From the NCBI RefSeq assembly GCF_014055025.1, contig NZ_CP059571.1, forward strand, positions 1,736,001 through 1,800,000: a DNA stretch of 64,000 bases, given 5' to 3'. This stretch comes from Neisseria bacilliformis. Its GTDB lineage: Bacteria > Pseudomonadota > Gammaproteobacteria > Burkholderiales > Neisseriaceae. Shown piece by piece: positions 35,403 to 44,755 of this stretch (positions within the stretch are counted from its first letter, which is position 1; the number at the start of each line of letters is the position of its first letter). Under the pieces are notes generated by a model. It saw only the letters and a list, made by a program, of their open reading frames with translations, was not told the DNA's origin and did not search any database. The translations under genes and the position numbers were made by a program.

Positions 35403-36209
35403 ATGAACATCAAACAATGGATTGCCACCGCCGCCGCCGCCGCCCTCCTCGCCGCCTGCGGCGGGCAGCAGAACCAGGCCGCCAACACCCCCGCCTCTTC
35501 CGCCCCCGCCGCGCCGCAGGAAGGCAAGGTTTACCGCGTTGCCGCCAACGCCGAATTCGCCCCCTTTGAATTCATGGACACAAACAACAACGTGCAGGGC
35601 TTTGATGTGGATTTGATAAACGCCATGGCCAAAGCGGGCGGCTTCCGGGTGGAATTCAAACACCAGCCGTGGGACAGCCTGTTTGCCGCGCTGGGCAACG
35701 GCGATGTGGATATCCTCGCCTCCGCCGTAACCATCACCGACGAGCGCAAACAGTCGATGGACTTCTCCGACCCCTACTACAAAATCACCCAGGTCATCCT
35801 CGTGCCGCAGGGCAAAGACATCAAATCGGCCGAAGACCTGAAAAAAGCCAACAAAGTCGGCGTGGTAACCGGAACCACCGGCGATTTGGCCGTGGGCAAA
35901 CTGCTGGGCGCGGACAACGGCAAAATCGCCCGTTTCGAGAACATCACCCTCGTTACCAAAGAGCTGGAAAACGGCGGCCTCGATGCGGTGGTCAGCGACA
36001 GCGCGGTGGTGGCCAACTATGTGAAAAACAACGGCAACAAAGGCTTCACCATGGTTACCGTGCCCGATTTCCCCGAAGAAAACTACGGCTTCGTCGTGCG
36101 CAAAGGCGACACCGAAACCCAAGCCGCGCTCAACGCCGCGCTGAAAAAAGTGCGCGAATCGGGCGAATACGACAAAATCGCCGAAAAATACTTTGCCAAG
36201 GGCGAATAA
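35403..36209 (+). CDS. Amino-acid ABC transporter substrate-binding lipoprotein
   Basis: A 268-residue lipoprotein of the polar amino-acid binding family (SBP_bac_3). The signal peptide ends LLAAC (Cys19), followed by a Gln/Ala/Pro linker. The fold's landmarks are clear: AANAEFAPFEFMD, GFDVDLINAMAKAGG, WDSLFAALGNGDVDI, TITDERKQSMDFSDPYY, then GVVTGTTGDL and the C-terminal ESGEYDKIAEKYF. The ligand cannot be told from sequence; cystine, arginine or other amino acids are possible. Permease and ATPase genes are not adjacent, so it is a second orphan binding protein in this window. SD AAAGGA precedes the ATG. Confidence 0.92.
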   Translation: MNIKQWIATAAAAALLAACGGQQNQAANTPASSAPAAPQEGKVYRVAANAEFAPFEFMDTNNNVQGFDVDLINAMAKAGGFRVEFKHQPWDSLFAALGNGDVDILASAVTITDERKQSMDFSDPYYKITQVILVPQGKDIKSAEDLKKANKVGVVTGTTGDLAVGKLLGADNGKIARFENITLVTKELENGGLDAVVSDSAVVANYVKNNGNKGFTMVTVPDFPEENYGFVVRKGDTETQAALNAALKKVRESGEYDKIAEKYFAKGE

Positions 36210-36292
36210 ACCCGCCGCAGCATAGCAAGAGGCCGTCTGAAAACCTGCAAACGGGCTTTCAGGCGGCCTCAACACTTGTGCGCACCAAATTC

Positions 36293-36330
36293 AAAAAAAA
36301 ACAGCCGCAGACAAAATCTGCGGCTGTTTT
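36293..36330 (-). terminator. SRP RNA terminator
   Basis: On the minus strand a strong stem (AACAGCCGCAGA with complement) is followed by a run of T. It lies directly after the 4.5S RNA and carries no uptake sequence. Confidence 0.85.
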
Positions 36331-36337
36331 GCGAATG

Positions 36338-36443
36338 GGGCGGCGAGCCCGACCCCCGGCACTGGCGCGTCGGAATGGGCTGCTGGCTTCCGCCCCTGAC
36401 CCGTTGTTCCAAGTTGCCATGCGGGGAGACCCGCCAACGAAGC
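36338..36443 (-). ncRNA. ffs: Signal recognition particle RNA (4.5S RNA)
   Basis: The minus strand contains GGGTCAGGGGCGGAAGCCAG followed by CAGCCC, the conserved apical loop and symmetric-loop core of bacterial SRP RNA that binds Ffh. The flanking segments pair to extend the hairpin: CCCCGCATGGC upstream with GCCAGTGCCGGGG downstream, and GGCG with CGCC. A strong terminator follows at 36293-36330 and a TATAAT -10 (complement of 36449-36454) precedes it, giving an RNA of about 105 nt. Exact ends are estimated within a few bases. The RNA works with Ffh in co-translational targeting to the SecYEG/SecDF machinery. Confidence 0.88.
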
Positions 36444-36448
36444 GGCGC

Positions 36449-36477
36449 ATTATAGAGGCTTTGCCGCAAAACGCAAA
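36449..36477 (-). promoter_or_regulatory. Promoter of the SRP RNA gene
   Basis: A minus-strand TATAAT (complement of 36449-36454) with a TTGCGT/TTTGCG element 16-17 bases further upstream, about 6 bases before the start of the 4.5S RNA. A strong, simple promoter is expected for a stable RNA. Confidence 0.6.
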
Positions 36478-36655
36478 CCTTATTTTTGCCCGCCGGCGGA
36501 TTGTCGGCATTCTTACTTGAAACGGCCTGAAATTTACATTACATTGCAACAAACCCGACAGGCCGTCTGAAAGCGCAGCTTCAGCGCAACCAAAACCGCT
36601 TTTCAGACGGCCTGCATCAAACAATAAACAATAAACAAAACACGGAACACAAACC

Positions 36656-39600
36656 ATGACCACCGCCCTCCCCGCCGCAGCCCCCGCGCGTATGCGCGAA
36701 ATCCCCTACAACTACACTTCCTACACCGACCGCGAAATCGTAATCCGTCTGTTGGGCGATGAAGCCTGGCAGACGCTGGAAGACTTGCGCGCGCAGCGCA
36801 AAACCGGCCGCTCGGCGCGGATGCTGTTTGAAGTGTTGGGCGATATTTGGGTGGTGGAGCGCAATCCGTATCTGGTCGACGATTTGCTCGCGCACCCCAA
36901 GCGCCGCGCGGCTTTGGTGGGCGAGATGCGCCACCGTTTGGGCGAAATCCACAAGCGGCGCGACGACAATCCGCAGGTTGCCATGCTCGTAGCGGCGGCC
37001 GAAGCGGCGGTAAAGCGTTTTGACGAAAGTTTCGACGCCACCCGTGCCAAGCGCGAGCGCATCTTGCAGCGGCTCTCGAAAATCACCAAGCCGCACAATA
37101 TTATGTTTGACGGGCTGGCGCGGGTTACCCACGTTACCGACGCGACCGACTGGCGCGTGGAATATCCCTTTGTGGTGGTCAACCCCGATTCCGAAGCCGA
37201 AGTCGCGCCGCTGGTGCGCGCGCTGATTGAGCTGGATTTGGTGATTATTCCGCGCGGCGGCGGCACGGGTTATACCGGCGGTGCGGTGCCGCTGGATGCC
37301 AACAGCGCGGTGATCAACACCGAAAAACTCGATTTGCACGGCGGCGTGCAGTATGTGCCGCTGGCCGGTTTGGACGGCAAGCATCCCATCATCCATTGCG
37401 GCGCGGGCGTGGTAACGCGGCGGGTGGAAGAAACCGCGCATCAGGCCGGGCTGGTGTTTGCCGTTGACCCCACTTCGGCCGACGCTTCCTGCGTGGGCGG
37501 CAATGTGGCGATGAACGCGGGCGGCAAAAAGGCCGTGCTGTGGGGCACGGCGCTGGACAATCTGGCCTACTGGCAGATGGTCAACCCGCAGGGCGAATGG
37601 CTGCGCATCGAGCGCGTGCGCCACAATTTCGGCAAAATCCACGACGAAGAAACGGCGGTGTTTGACGTGCACACGCTGGATTCAGACGGCCTTAAAGTGG
37701 TGAAAACCGAGCGGCTGGAAATCCCCGGCCACAAATTCCGCAAAGTCGGTTTGGGCAAAGACGTTACCGACAAATTCCTAAGCGGCCTGCCGGGCGTGCA
37801 GAAAGAAGGCACCGACGGCATCATTACCAGCGTGGCTTTTGTGCTGCACACCATGCCCAAGCATACGCGCACGGTGTGCATGGAATTTTTCGGCACAGTG
37901 GCCAAGGCCACGCCGTCCATCGTGGAAATCCGCGATTATCTGCTCGCGCACGACAGCGTGCGGCTGGCCGGTTTGGAGCATTTGGACTGGCGTTATGTCC
38001 GCGCCGTCGGCTACGCCACCAAAGCCGCCGGACGCGGGCGGCCGAAAATGGTGTTGCTGGCCGATATTGTCTCGGACGACGAAGCCGCCGTATCTGCCGC
38101 CGCCGAGCGCATTTGCGAGCTGGCACGCCAGCGCGAAGGCGAAGGCTTTATCGCCGTTACGCCCGAAGCGCGCAAAACCTTCTGGCTCGACCGCAGCCGC
38201 ACCGCCGCCATCGCCAAACACACCAATGCCTTTAAAATCAACGAAGACGTAGTGATTCCGCTCGAACGGCTGGGCGAGTATTCAGACGGCATCGAGCGCA
38301 TCAACATCGAGTTGTCGATTCAAAACAAGCTCAAACTGTGCGACGCGCTCATCCGATATCTTTCAGGCAGCCTGCCGGTGGATAAAATGGACACCGACCT
38401 GCCCAGCGCCGAATTGTTGGGCGATCGCGCCCGCCACGCCCTTGCCCATGTTCAAGCCGTACGGCAACGCTGGCAATGGCTGCTCGATCATCTCGATTCG
38501 CCCTTGTCCGAGTATAAAAACCGCTTCGGCGATGCCGTTCAGGCTGCTTCGGAAGCATGCGACGACGAAAGCTGCTTTATCGCCTTTCGCGATTTCAGGC
38601 TGCGTGTGTCGGTGAAAACCGATGTGATGAAGCCCTTGGCCGATATTTTCAGCGGCAAGGCCGATGCCAAAATCAACGCCGCGCTGGGCAAAATCCACAG
38701 CAAAACCGTGCGCGGCCGCGTGTTTGTCGCCCTGCACATGCACGCGGGCGACGGCAATGTCCACACCAACATCCCCGTCAATTCCGACGACTACGAAATG
38801 CTGCAAACCGCCCACCGCGCGGTCGAGCGCATCATGCGCATCGCACGCCGCCTGAACGGCGTGATTTCCGGCGAACACGGCATCGGCATTACCAAACTCG
38901 AATTTCTCACCGACGAAGAAATGCAGCCCTTTTGGGACTACAAAGTCCGCGTCGATCCAGAAGGCCGCTTCAACCGCCACAAACTGATGAAAGGCTCCGA
39001 CCTGCGCCGCGCCTACACGCCCTCGTTCGAGCTTTTGGGCGCCGAATCGCTGATTATGGAGAAATCCGAACTCGGCACCATCGCCGAATCGGTAAAAGAC
39101 TGCCTGCGCTGCGGCAAATGCAAGCCCGTCTGCTCCACCCACGTTCCCCGCGCCAACCTGCTCTACAGCCCGCGCAACAAAATTCTCGGTGTCGGCCTGC
39201 TCACCGAAGCCTTTTTATACGAAGAGCAGACGCGGCGCGGCATCTCGGTGAAACACTTTGAAGAACTCGGCGACATCGCCGACCACTGCACCGTCTGCCA
39301 CCGCTGCGTCAAACCCTGCCCGGTAAACATCGATTTCGGCGACGTAACCGTGGCCGTGCGCAACTACTTATCCGATGCCGGCCACAAACGCAGCACGCCC
39401 GTGGCCGCCGTCGGCCAAGCCCTGCTCAACGCCACCAGCCCGCGCGCGATTAAAGCCCTGCGCACTGCGATGGTACGCACCGGTTTCCCCGCCCAACACT
39501 TCGCCTACAAAGTGGGCAAACTGCTGCCCTTGGGCACGAAAAAACAAAAAGCCGAACCCAAAGCCACCGTCGGCAAAGCGCCGGTAACAGAACAGGTTAT

Positions 39601-40498
39601 CCACTTTATCAACCGCCCGCTGCCCAAAAGCGTGCCTGCCAAAACCCCGCGCGCCATGCTCGGCATCGAAGACGACAAAAGCATCCCCATCATCCGCAAC
39701 CCGCAAAGCACGGAAGATGCCGAAGCCGTGTTCTACTTCCCCGGCTGCGGCTCGGAGCGGCTGTTTAGCCAAATCGGCCTTGCCGTGCAGGCCATGCTCT
39801 GGCATGTCGGCGTGCAAACCGTTTTGCCGCCGGGCTATATGTGCTGCGGCTATCCGCAGGAAGCCAGCGGCGACCGCCACCGCGCCGACAAAATGAGCAC
39901 CGACAACCGCGTCGCCTTCCACCGCATGGCCAACACCCTGAATTATCTCGACATCAAAACCGTCATCGTCAGCTGCGGCACCTGCTACGACCAGCTCGAA
40001 AAATACCGTTTTGAAGACATCTTCCCCGGCTGCCGCATCATCGACATCCACGAATACCTGTTGGAAAAAGGCGTAAAACTCAATGGCGTGCAAGGCCAGC
40101 AGTATCTCTACCACGACCCCTGCCATACCCCCGTCAAAACCATGAACGCCACCCAAATGGCCAGCGAACTCATCGGCCAAAAAGTCGTATTGAGCGACCG
40201 CTGCTGCGGCGAGAGCGGCATGTTCGCCGTCAAACGCCCCGACATCGCCACCCAGGTCAAATTCCGCAAACAGGAAGAAATCGAGAAAAACCTCAAACAA
40301 CTGCCGCAGGGCGAGCCGGTAAAAATGCTCACCACCTGCCCCGCCTGTTTGCAGGGCTTAAGCCGCTACGCCGACGACAACAACCTGCCCGCCGACTACA
40401 TCGTCATCGAAATGGCACGGCACATCCTGGGCGAAAACTGGCTGGATGAGTTTGTCAAAAAAGCCAACGCCGGCGGGGTGGAGAAAATACGGCTATAA
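36656..40498 (+). CDS. Large FAD- and Fe-S-binding 2-hydroxyacid dehydrogenase with N-terminal DUF3683
   Basis: A 1280-residue cytoplasmic fusion enzyme. Order: an N-terminal region typical of DUF3683 (starting [20 protein letters not shown]); a vanillyl-oxidase-type FAD domain (about 170-400, with [14 protein letters not shown]); the FAD-linked oxidase C-domain with [12 protein letters not shown] (near 692) and [10 protein letters not shown]; two 4Fe-4S motifs, [11 protein letters not shown] (near 816) and [11 protein letters not shown] (near 878); then two CCG modules (CCGYPQ near 1062, CCGESGMF near 1182). This is the architecture of D-2-hydroxyglutarate/D-lactate-type dehydrogenases (YdiJ-like) in beta-proteobacteria. 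The substrate is not certain. No partner electron acceptor is adjacent. Two in-frame uptake sequences encode SDGL and SDGI. Confidence 0.9.
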   Translation: MTTALPAAAPARMREIPYNYTSYTDREIVIRLLGDEAWQTLEDLRAQRKTGRSARMLFEVLGDIWVVERNPYLVDDLLAHPKRRAALVGEMRHRLGEIHKRRDDNPQVAMLVAAAEAAVKRFDESFDATRAKRERILQRLSKITKPHNIMFDGLARVTHVTDATDWRVEYPFVVVNPDSEAEVAPLVRALIELDLVIIPRGGGTGYTGGAVPLDANSAVINTEKLDLHGGVQYVPLAGLDGKHPIIHCGAGVVTRRVEETAHQAGLVFAVDPTSADASCVGGNVAMNAGGKKAVLWGTALDNLAYWQMVNPQGEWLRIERVRHNFGKIHDEETAVFDVHTLDSDGLKVVKTERLEIPGHKFRKVGLGKDVTDKFLSGLPGVQKEGTDGIITSVAFVLHTMPKHTRTVCMEFFGTVAKATPSIVEIRDYLLAHDSVRLAGLEHLDWRYVRAVGYATKAAGRGRPKMVLLADIVSDDEAAVSAAAERICELARQREGEGFIAVTPEARKTFWLDRSRTAAIAKHTNAFKINEDVVIPLERLGEYSDGIERINIELSIQNKLKLCDALIRYLSGSLPVDKMDTDLPSAELLGDRARHALAHVQAVRQRWQWLLDHLDSPLSEYKNRFGDAVQAASEACDDESCFIAFRDFRLRVSVKTDVMKPLADIFSGKADAKINAALGKIHSKTVRGRVFVALHMHAGDGNVHTNIPVNSDDYEMLQTAHRAVERIMRIARRLNGVISGEHGIGITKLEFLTDEEMQPFWDYKVRVDPEGRFNRHKLMKGSDLRRAYTPSFELLGAESLIMEKSELGTIAESVKDCLRCGKCKPVCSTHVPRANLLYSPRNKILGVGLLTEAFLYEEQTRRGISVKHFEELGDIADHCTVCHRCVKPCPVNIDFGDVTVAVRNYLSDAGHKRSTPVAAVGQALLNATSPRAIKALRTAMVRTGFPAQHFAYKVGKLLPLGTKKQKAEPKATVGKAPVTEQVIHFINRPLPKSVPAKTPRAMLGIEDDKSIPIIRNPQSTEDAEAVFYFPGCGSERLFSQIGLAVQAMLWHVGVQTVLPPGYMCCGYPQEASGDRHRADKMSTDNRVAFHRMANTLNYLDIKTVIVSCGTCYDQLEKYRFEDIFPGCRIIDIHEYLLEKGVKLNGVQGQQYLYHDPCHTPVKTMNATQMASELIGQKVVLSDRCCGESGMFAVKRPDIATQVKFRKQEEIEKNLKQLPQGEPVKMLTTCPACLQGLSRYADDNNLPADYIVIEMARHILGENWLDEFVKKANAGGVEKIRL

Positions 40499-40699
40499 GG
40501 CCGTCTGAAAGCGCGGCTTCGGCGCAGCCAAACCCGTTCCGCCGCCGCACAAACCCAAGACCCGCTTTTTCAGGCGGCCTCTGCCCTTAGGCAGGGTGTG
40601 CGGCGCAAGCCACGCACGCTGTCTCCGTATCATTACGGCGCAGTTGCGACACGGGATGTCGGATACAAGTATCCGACCTACGGCTACTGAAAATCCCTG

Positions 40700-40805
40700 C
40701 CGTCATTCCCGCGCAGGCGGGAATCTTGGTGGTGCTAGGCAATTATTTGTTTCTTCAAGAATCATTGAATGTCAGAGAAGATTCCCGCCTGCGCGGGAAT
40801 GACGG
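40700..40805. repeat. Inverted pair of dRS3-type repeats
   Basis: ATTCCC-N8-GGGAAT occurs at 40705-40724 and, inverted, at 40781-40800, each extended to a 26-bp arm (CCGTC.../...GACGG) around a 54-bp AT-rich centre. The 20-bp form matches the dRS3 repeat described in meningococci, where such sites flank RS elements and serve as targets for filamentous prophage integration. Confidence 0.8.
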
Positions 40806-40819
40806 CAAGAGGATGATAC

Positions 40820-40927
40820 GTAGGGTGTGCGGCGCAAGCCACGCACGCGGTTTGAGTTTTCGGAAAACCGTTCGGATTCGTTGCGCAGCAGAAACCGCGT
40901 GCGTCGCCTCGGGGCGGCACACCCTAC
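40820..40927. repeat. GTAGGGTGT...ACACCCTAC hairpin module
   Basis: A full-length copy of the ~105-bp semi-palindrome also present at 2487-2593 and 16548-16652, with CACGCACGCGGTTT and AAACCGCGTGCGTCG arms. Confidence 0.8.
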
Positions 40928-41061
40928 ATATGATCCCCGCCGCCGCCCGCGCAAAAAGCGCGGCAAACTGCGGTAGAATGGCGGCCTTTGCGTTTTGAGG
41001 CCGTCTGAAAACGGGTTTGCCCACACCGCCTTTTTCAGACGGCCCGGATTCAGGAAAACAC

Positions 41062-41532
41062 ATGAACAAAATCCCCGCTGCCGCCGCCGCGCTGCTCCTG
41101 GCCGCCTGCGGCTTCCACCTCAAAGGCACGCAGCCTTACGACAAGCTGCCGTTTAAAAACTGGAACATCCAGGGCGGCCAATTGCAGCAGCCGCTGGAAA
41201 ACGCGCTGCGCCGCGCCGACGGCGCGCCCGTGCCCGCCGCCCAAGCGCAGGCGGTGCTCAAAGTGGAAGAGGCGGACACGCAGAAAGACGTGCTCACCAT
41301 CACCCGCGCCGCGCTGGTGGCCGACTACCTCTTGGTGCTCAAAGTGCGCGCCCAAGCCTACCGCAACGGCGAGCCGCTGGGCGGACCGATGGAGGTGGAA
41401 GTGCGCCGCCAGCTCGAATACGCCGACAGCGAAGTGCTGGGCAAGCAGGAAGAGGAGGAAACCATCCGCCGCGAAATGCGTCGCGACGCCGCCGACCAGC
41501 TTGTCCGCCGCCTCGCCTTCCTGCCGCGCTGA
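41062..41532 (+). CDS. lptE: LPS-assembly lipoprotein LptE
   Basis: A 156-residue outer-membrane lipoprotein that plugs LptD during LPS delivery to the surface. The signal peptide ends LLLAAC (Cys16), followed immediately by GFHLKGTQPYDKLPF, a hallmark of LptE (RlpB). The rest follows the family's strand-helix pattern with AALVADYLLVLKVRAQAY and ends ADQLVRRLAFLPR. The frame is open from 41017, but the ATG at 41062 starts the signal peptide after an AGGAAAA site. holA follows 84 bases later, the usual lptE-holA pairing; leuS, often upstream elsewhere, is absent. Confidence 0.93.
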   Translation: MNKIPAAAAALLLAACGFHLKGTQPYDKLPFKNWNIQGGQLQQPLENALRRADGAPVPAAQAQAVLKVEEADTQKDVLTITRAALVADYLLVLKVRAQAYRNGEPLGGPMEVEVRRQLEYADSEVLGKQEEEETIRREMRRDAADQLVRRLAFLPR

Positions 41533-41561
41533 GCCGCCCGCGTTTTTCCCCAATCTGTTTT

Positions 41562-41605
41562 TTCAGACGGCCTGATGTTCCGCGAAACACCTCAGGCCGT
41601 CTGAA
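41562..41605 (+). terminator. Inverted AG-DUS pair between lptE and holA
   Basis: Facing uptake sequences in the orientation TTCAGACGGCC...GGCCGTCTGAA fill most of the 84-base gap. A hairpin in the message is expected, which may only partly end transcription. Confidence 0.6.
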
Positions 41606-41616
41606 ACCCGCCCGCC

Positions 41617-42618
41617 ATGCCCGTCCTGCCCATCGAATCCCTCACCCCCGACACCCCGCTGCCGCCGCTCTGCCTTATCCACGGCGAAGAAGACCTGCTG
41701 CGCGTCGAAGCCCTCGACACCCTGCGCGAAGCCGCGAAAAAACAGGGTTATCTCAACCGCGAAAGCCACACGCCCGAAACCGCCGCCGACTGGGACACGC
41801 TGCTGGCCTCGGCCGGCAGCGCGGGGCTGTTTGCCGATTTGAAGCTGCTGGAAATCCACATCCCAGGCGGCAAACCGGGCAAAACCGGCGGCGACGCGCT
41901 GCAAACGCTGGCGGAAAACCTGCCCGCCGACACCGTTACCGTCATTGTCCTGCCCAAGCTGGAAAAGGCGCAGACGCAGGCCAAATGGTTTGCCGCCCTG
42001 TCCAAACGCGGCACGGTGCTCGAAGCCAAGCCCGTGCCCGCCGCCGCCCTCCCCGCGTGGATCAGAGGCCGTCTGAAAAAGGAAAACCTCGCCATCGAAG
42101 ACGACGCGCTCGCCCTGTTTGCCGAACGCGTCGAAGGCAATTTGCTGGCGGCCAAGCAGGAAATCGGCAAACTCGCCCTGCTGCACCCCGCCGGCCACAC
42201 CCTCAGCATGGCCGACGCGGAACAGGCGGTGGCCGACGTGGCGCGTTTCGACGTGTTCCAACTGGCCGCCGCGTGGATGGGCGGTGACGCGGCGCGGACG
42301 CTGAAACTGCTGGAAGGCTTGGAAGCCGAAGGCGAAGAGCCCGTGCTGCTGCTGTGGACGCTGGCCGAAGACATCCGCACCCTCATCCGTCTGGCCGCCG
42401 CCTTGAAACAAGGCCAGAGCGTGCAGGCCGTGCGCAACAGCCTGCGCCTGTGGGGCGACAAACAAACCCTCGCTCCGCAGGCTGTGCGCCGCATCGGCGT
42501 CGCCCGCCTGATGGCCGCCTTGCAGGAATGCGCCCGCACCGACCGCCTCATCAAAGGCGCGGAAGCGGGCGACGCGTGGGCGGTCTTCCGGCAGACAGTG
42601 TGCGGCTTGGCGGTGTGA
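41617..42618 (+). CDS. holA: DNA polymerase III delta subunit
   Basis: A 333-residue clamp-loader subunit that opens the beta sliding clamp. The N-terminal LCLIHGEEDLLRVEALDTL, the AGSAGLFADLKLLEI stretch and the LPKLEKAQTQAKWFAAL segment are typical HolA landmarks; a helical collar domain makes up the last ~120 residues. Length is normal. An uptake sequence is embedded in frame near residue 152 and reads GRLKK. The gene is downstream of lptE and upstream of an unknown membrane protein gene. Confidence 0.94.
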   Translation: MPVLPIESLTPDTPLPPLCLIHGEEDLLRVEALDTLREAAKKQGYLNRESHTPETAADWDTLLASAGSAGLFADLKLLEIHIPGGKPGKTGGDALQTLAENLPADTVTVIVLPKLEKAQTQAKWFAALSKRGTVLEAKPVPAAALPAWIRGRLKKENLAIEDDALALFAERVEGNLLAAKQEIGKLALLHPAGHTLSMADAEQAVADVARFDVFQLAAAWMGGDAARTLKLLEGLEAEGEEPVLLLWTLAEDIRTLIRLAAALKQGQSVQAVRNSLRLWGDKQTLAPQAVRRIGVARLMAALQECARTDRLIKGAEAGDAWAVFRQTVCGLAV

Positions 42619-42778
42619 ATCATGGGAAGACTTTGTCCGTGAAACGGATCAGGCCGTCTGAAAACGCGGCGCGGGCGCAGGCCAAACCCGTCGGCCATAA
42701 GCGTTAAGAAAGATGCGCCAAAACGCCGTTTCGGTTTACAATCCGCCCCCTGCGCAACCACGAATACAAAGAAACGCC

Positions 42779-43240
42779 ATGAATCCGAAAATGTTTGTCC
42801 AGCCCGCCATCCGCATCTCGCTCATCGCCGCCGTGATTACCAGCATCCTGATTCTGTTCGGCGTGCGCTGGTGGGTCGCCCTGCTCTCCGTGCTGCTGGC
42901 CGCCGCCCTCATCGCCCTGGCCGCCGTGTGGGCGGTCAAACGCCAGCGCAAACAGTTCACCGACCGCCTCAAATCCTTCAACATCGACCCGCAGAGCGGC
43001 CGCATCAACCCCGCCGACCTGCGCCGCATGTACAACAGCGGCGGCCAGGCGCAGAAAGACGCCGTGCTCATCTACTGCATGGCCAACAACAACTGCCCGC
43101 CCGAAGAAGCGCACAAATTCTTCAAAGACACCTCCCCCTTCAACGCCAAAACCCGTCAGGCGCAAATCAAAGCGATGCAGGAAATGCAGGCGCAGCAGCG
43201 CAAAGGCAAAGGCAAGGGCAAAGGCAACCGCTTCCGTTAA
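42779..43240 (+). CDS. Membrane protein of unknown function with a basic tail, 153 residues
   Basis: The ATG at 42779 starts a protein with two tight membrane helices (about residues 9-27 and 30-48), a basic linker and a cytoplasmic domain. That domain includes LKSFNIDPQSGRINPADL, a CMANNNCPPEEAHKFF stretch and a strongly basic end (QRKGKGKGKGNRFR). The basic tail could bind nucleic acid or membrane lipids; this is speculation. I do not recognise the family. The frame extends upstream to 42713, but the hydrophobic start and the AAAGAAACG site favour 42779. It is flanked by holA and a DUF1841 gene on the same strand. Confidence 0.8.
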   Translation: MNPKMFVQPAIRISLIAAVITSILILFGVRWWVALLSVLLAAALIALAAVWAVKRQRKQFTDRLKSFNIDPQSGRINPADLRRMYNSGGQAQKDAVLIYCMANNNCPPEEAHKFFKDTSPFNAKTRQAQIKAMQEMQAQQRKGKGKGKGNRFR

Positions 43241-43316
43241 ATTCCGCAGGCTGTCTGAACACCGGGTCGGAACCCGTTTTCAGACGGCCTCAAACCAAAA
43301 GCACACACCGCAGACC

Positions 43317-43817
43317 ATGTACGACGTAAACACCCACGACGTGCGCCGCTTCTTCGCCGGCGTCTGGCGGCAACGCCTCAACCCCCTCGCCCTCGACGCC
43401 TTGCAGCAAAAAGCCCTGCACATCCTCGAAGCCCACCGCGAATACGCCCCCTACCTCGACAACATCGAAGACTACCTCGATGCCGAATGGCAACCCGAAA
43501 ACGGCCGCGAAAACCCCTTCCTCCACCTCTCGCTGCACCTCTCCATCCAAGAGCAGGCCGCCATCGACCAGCCGCCCGGCATCCGCGCCCTCCGCGACAC
43601 CCTCGTTGCCCGCCGCAACGGCGACTGGGTCGCTGCCGAACACCAAATGATGGAAGCCCTCGCCGAAACCATATGGGAAGCCCAGCGTTACGGCAACGGC
43701 CTGGACGTAAACGCCTACATCACCCGCCTGCGCCGCCTCGTCGGCCTCGGGCAGGAAGAAACGCGCCGCATCAACCCGCACGAAGTGCCGCGCTCCGATA
43801 AAATCAGCGGCAGATAA
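43317..43817 (+). CDS. DUF1841 family protein
   Basis: A 166-residue soluble protein of the DUF1841 family, recognised by HLSLHLSIQEQAAIDQPPGI (about 63-82) and the preceding ENPFLH. It also has the family's N-terminal RRFFAGVWRQR and the C-terminal YITRLRRLVGL. Two or three conserved histidines in the core hint at metal binding, but function is not known. It lies between an unknown membrane protein gene and purC on the same strand; an inverted uptake-sequence pair follows at 43822-43854. Confidence 0.88.
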   Translation: MYDVNTHDVRRFFAGVWRQRLNPLALDALQQKALHILEAHREYAPYLDNIEDYLDAEWQPENGRENPFLHLSLHLSIQEQAAIDQPPGIRALRDTLVARRNGDWVAAEHQMMEALAETIWEAQRYGNGLDVNAYITRLRRLVGLGQEETRRINPHEVPRSDKISGR

Positions 43818-43821
43818 ACGA

Positions 43822-43854
43822 AAGGCCGTCTGAAACCGTTTCTTTCAGACGGCC
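43822..43854 (+). terminator. Inverted AG-DUS pair after the DUF1841 gene
   Basis: Facing uptake sequences with a short loop, 4 bases after the stop codon. Confidence 0.75.
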
Positions 43855-43890
43855 TCGATACATTTCCCAACCCGCCCCCGAAAGTCTCCC

Positions 43891-44751
43891 ATGACCCAAA
43901 TCAGCCTCAAAAAAACCTACTCCGGCAAAGTGCGCGACCTCTACGAAATCGACGAAAAAACCATGCTCATCGTCGCCACCGACCGCCTTTCCGCCTTCGA
44001 CGTCATCCTGCCCGAACCCATCCCTGGCAAAGGCGAAATCCTTACCCAAATCTCCAACTTCTGGTTTGCCAAACTCGCGCACATCATGCCCAACCACTTC
44101 ACCGGCCAAAGCGTGTACGACGTTTTGCTCGAAAGCGAAGCCCGAGCCGTCGAAAAACGCGCCGTCGTCGCCAAACGCCTCACCCCCGTCAAAATCGAAG
44201 CCATCGTGCGCGGCTACCTCGCCGGCAGCGGCTGGAAGGAATACCGAAAAACCGGCACCGTCTGCGGCATCAAACTGCCCGAGGGCCTGCACGAAGCTGA
44301 AAAACTGCCGCAAGTGCTGTTCACTCCCTCAACCAAAGCCGAAATGGGCGGCCACGACGAAAACATTTCCTTTGCCGAATGCGAACGCCTTATCGGCGCC
44401 GAACTCGCCGCCCAGGTGCGCGACAAAGCCGTCGCCCTCTACACCGAAGCGGCCGCCTACGCCGAGACGCGCGGCATCATTATCTGCGACACCAAATTCG
44501 AATTCGGCCTCGACGACAACGGCACCCTCACCCTGATGGACGAAGTGCTCACCCCAGATTCCAGCCGCTTCTGGCCGCAAGACCAATACCGCGTCGGCAT
44601 CAGCCCGCCCTCCTTCGACAAACAGTTCGTGCGCGACTGGCTGGAACAAAGCGGCTGGAACAAACAGCCTCCCGCCCCGCAAGTGCCCGCCGAAATCATC
44701 GGGAAAACCGCCGCCAAATACCGCGAAGCCCTACGCCTGCTCACCGAATAA
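43891..44751 (+). CDS. purC: Phosphoribosylaminoimidazole-succinocarboxamide synthase
   Basis: A 286-residue enzyme of de novo purine synthesis joining aspartate to CAIR with ATP. Landmarks: [19 protein letters not shown] at the N-terminus, [33 protein letters not shown], and the metal/ATP region DTKFEFGLD followed by [12 protein letters not shown]. It is of the longer beta-proteobacterial/yeast-like type. rsmB-like starts 4 bases after the stop, so the two are likely one transcript. Confidence 0.97.
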   Translation: MTQISLKKTYSGKVRDLYEIDEKTMLIVATDRLSAFDVILPEPIPGKGEILTQISNFWFAKLAHIMPNHFTGQSVYDVLLESEARAVEKRAVVAKRLTPVKIEAIVRGYLAGSGWKEYRKTGTVCGIKLPEGLHEAEKLPQVLFTPSTKAEMGGHDENISFAECERLIGAELAAQVRDKAVALYTEAAAYAETRGIIICDTKFEFGLDDNGTLTLMDEVLTPDSSRFWPQDQYRVGISPPSFDKQFVRDWLEQSGWNKQPPAPQVPAEIIGKTAAKYREALRLLTE

Positions 44752-44755
44752 AGCC

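Larger units (their letters stand above)
40499..41061. repeat. Repeat-rich gap between the dehydrogenase and lptE
   Basis: No gene is supported. It contains uptake sequences, a half GTAGGGTGT module (about 40588-40620), a GTCGGATACAAGTATCCGAC hairpin (40659-40678), a dRS3-bounded inverted repeat (40700-40805), a full GTAGGGTGT module (40820-40927) and a TAGAAT -10 candidate for lptE near 40974. Confidence 0.7.
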
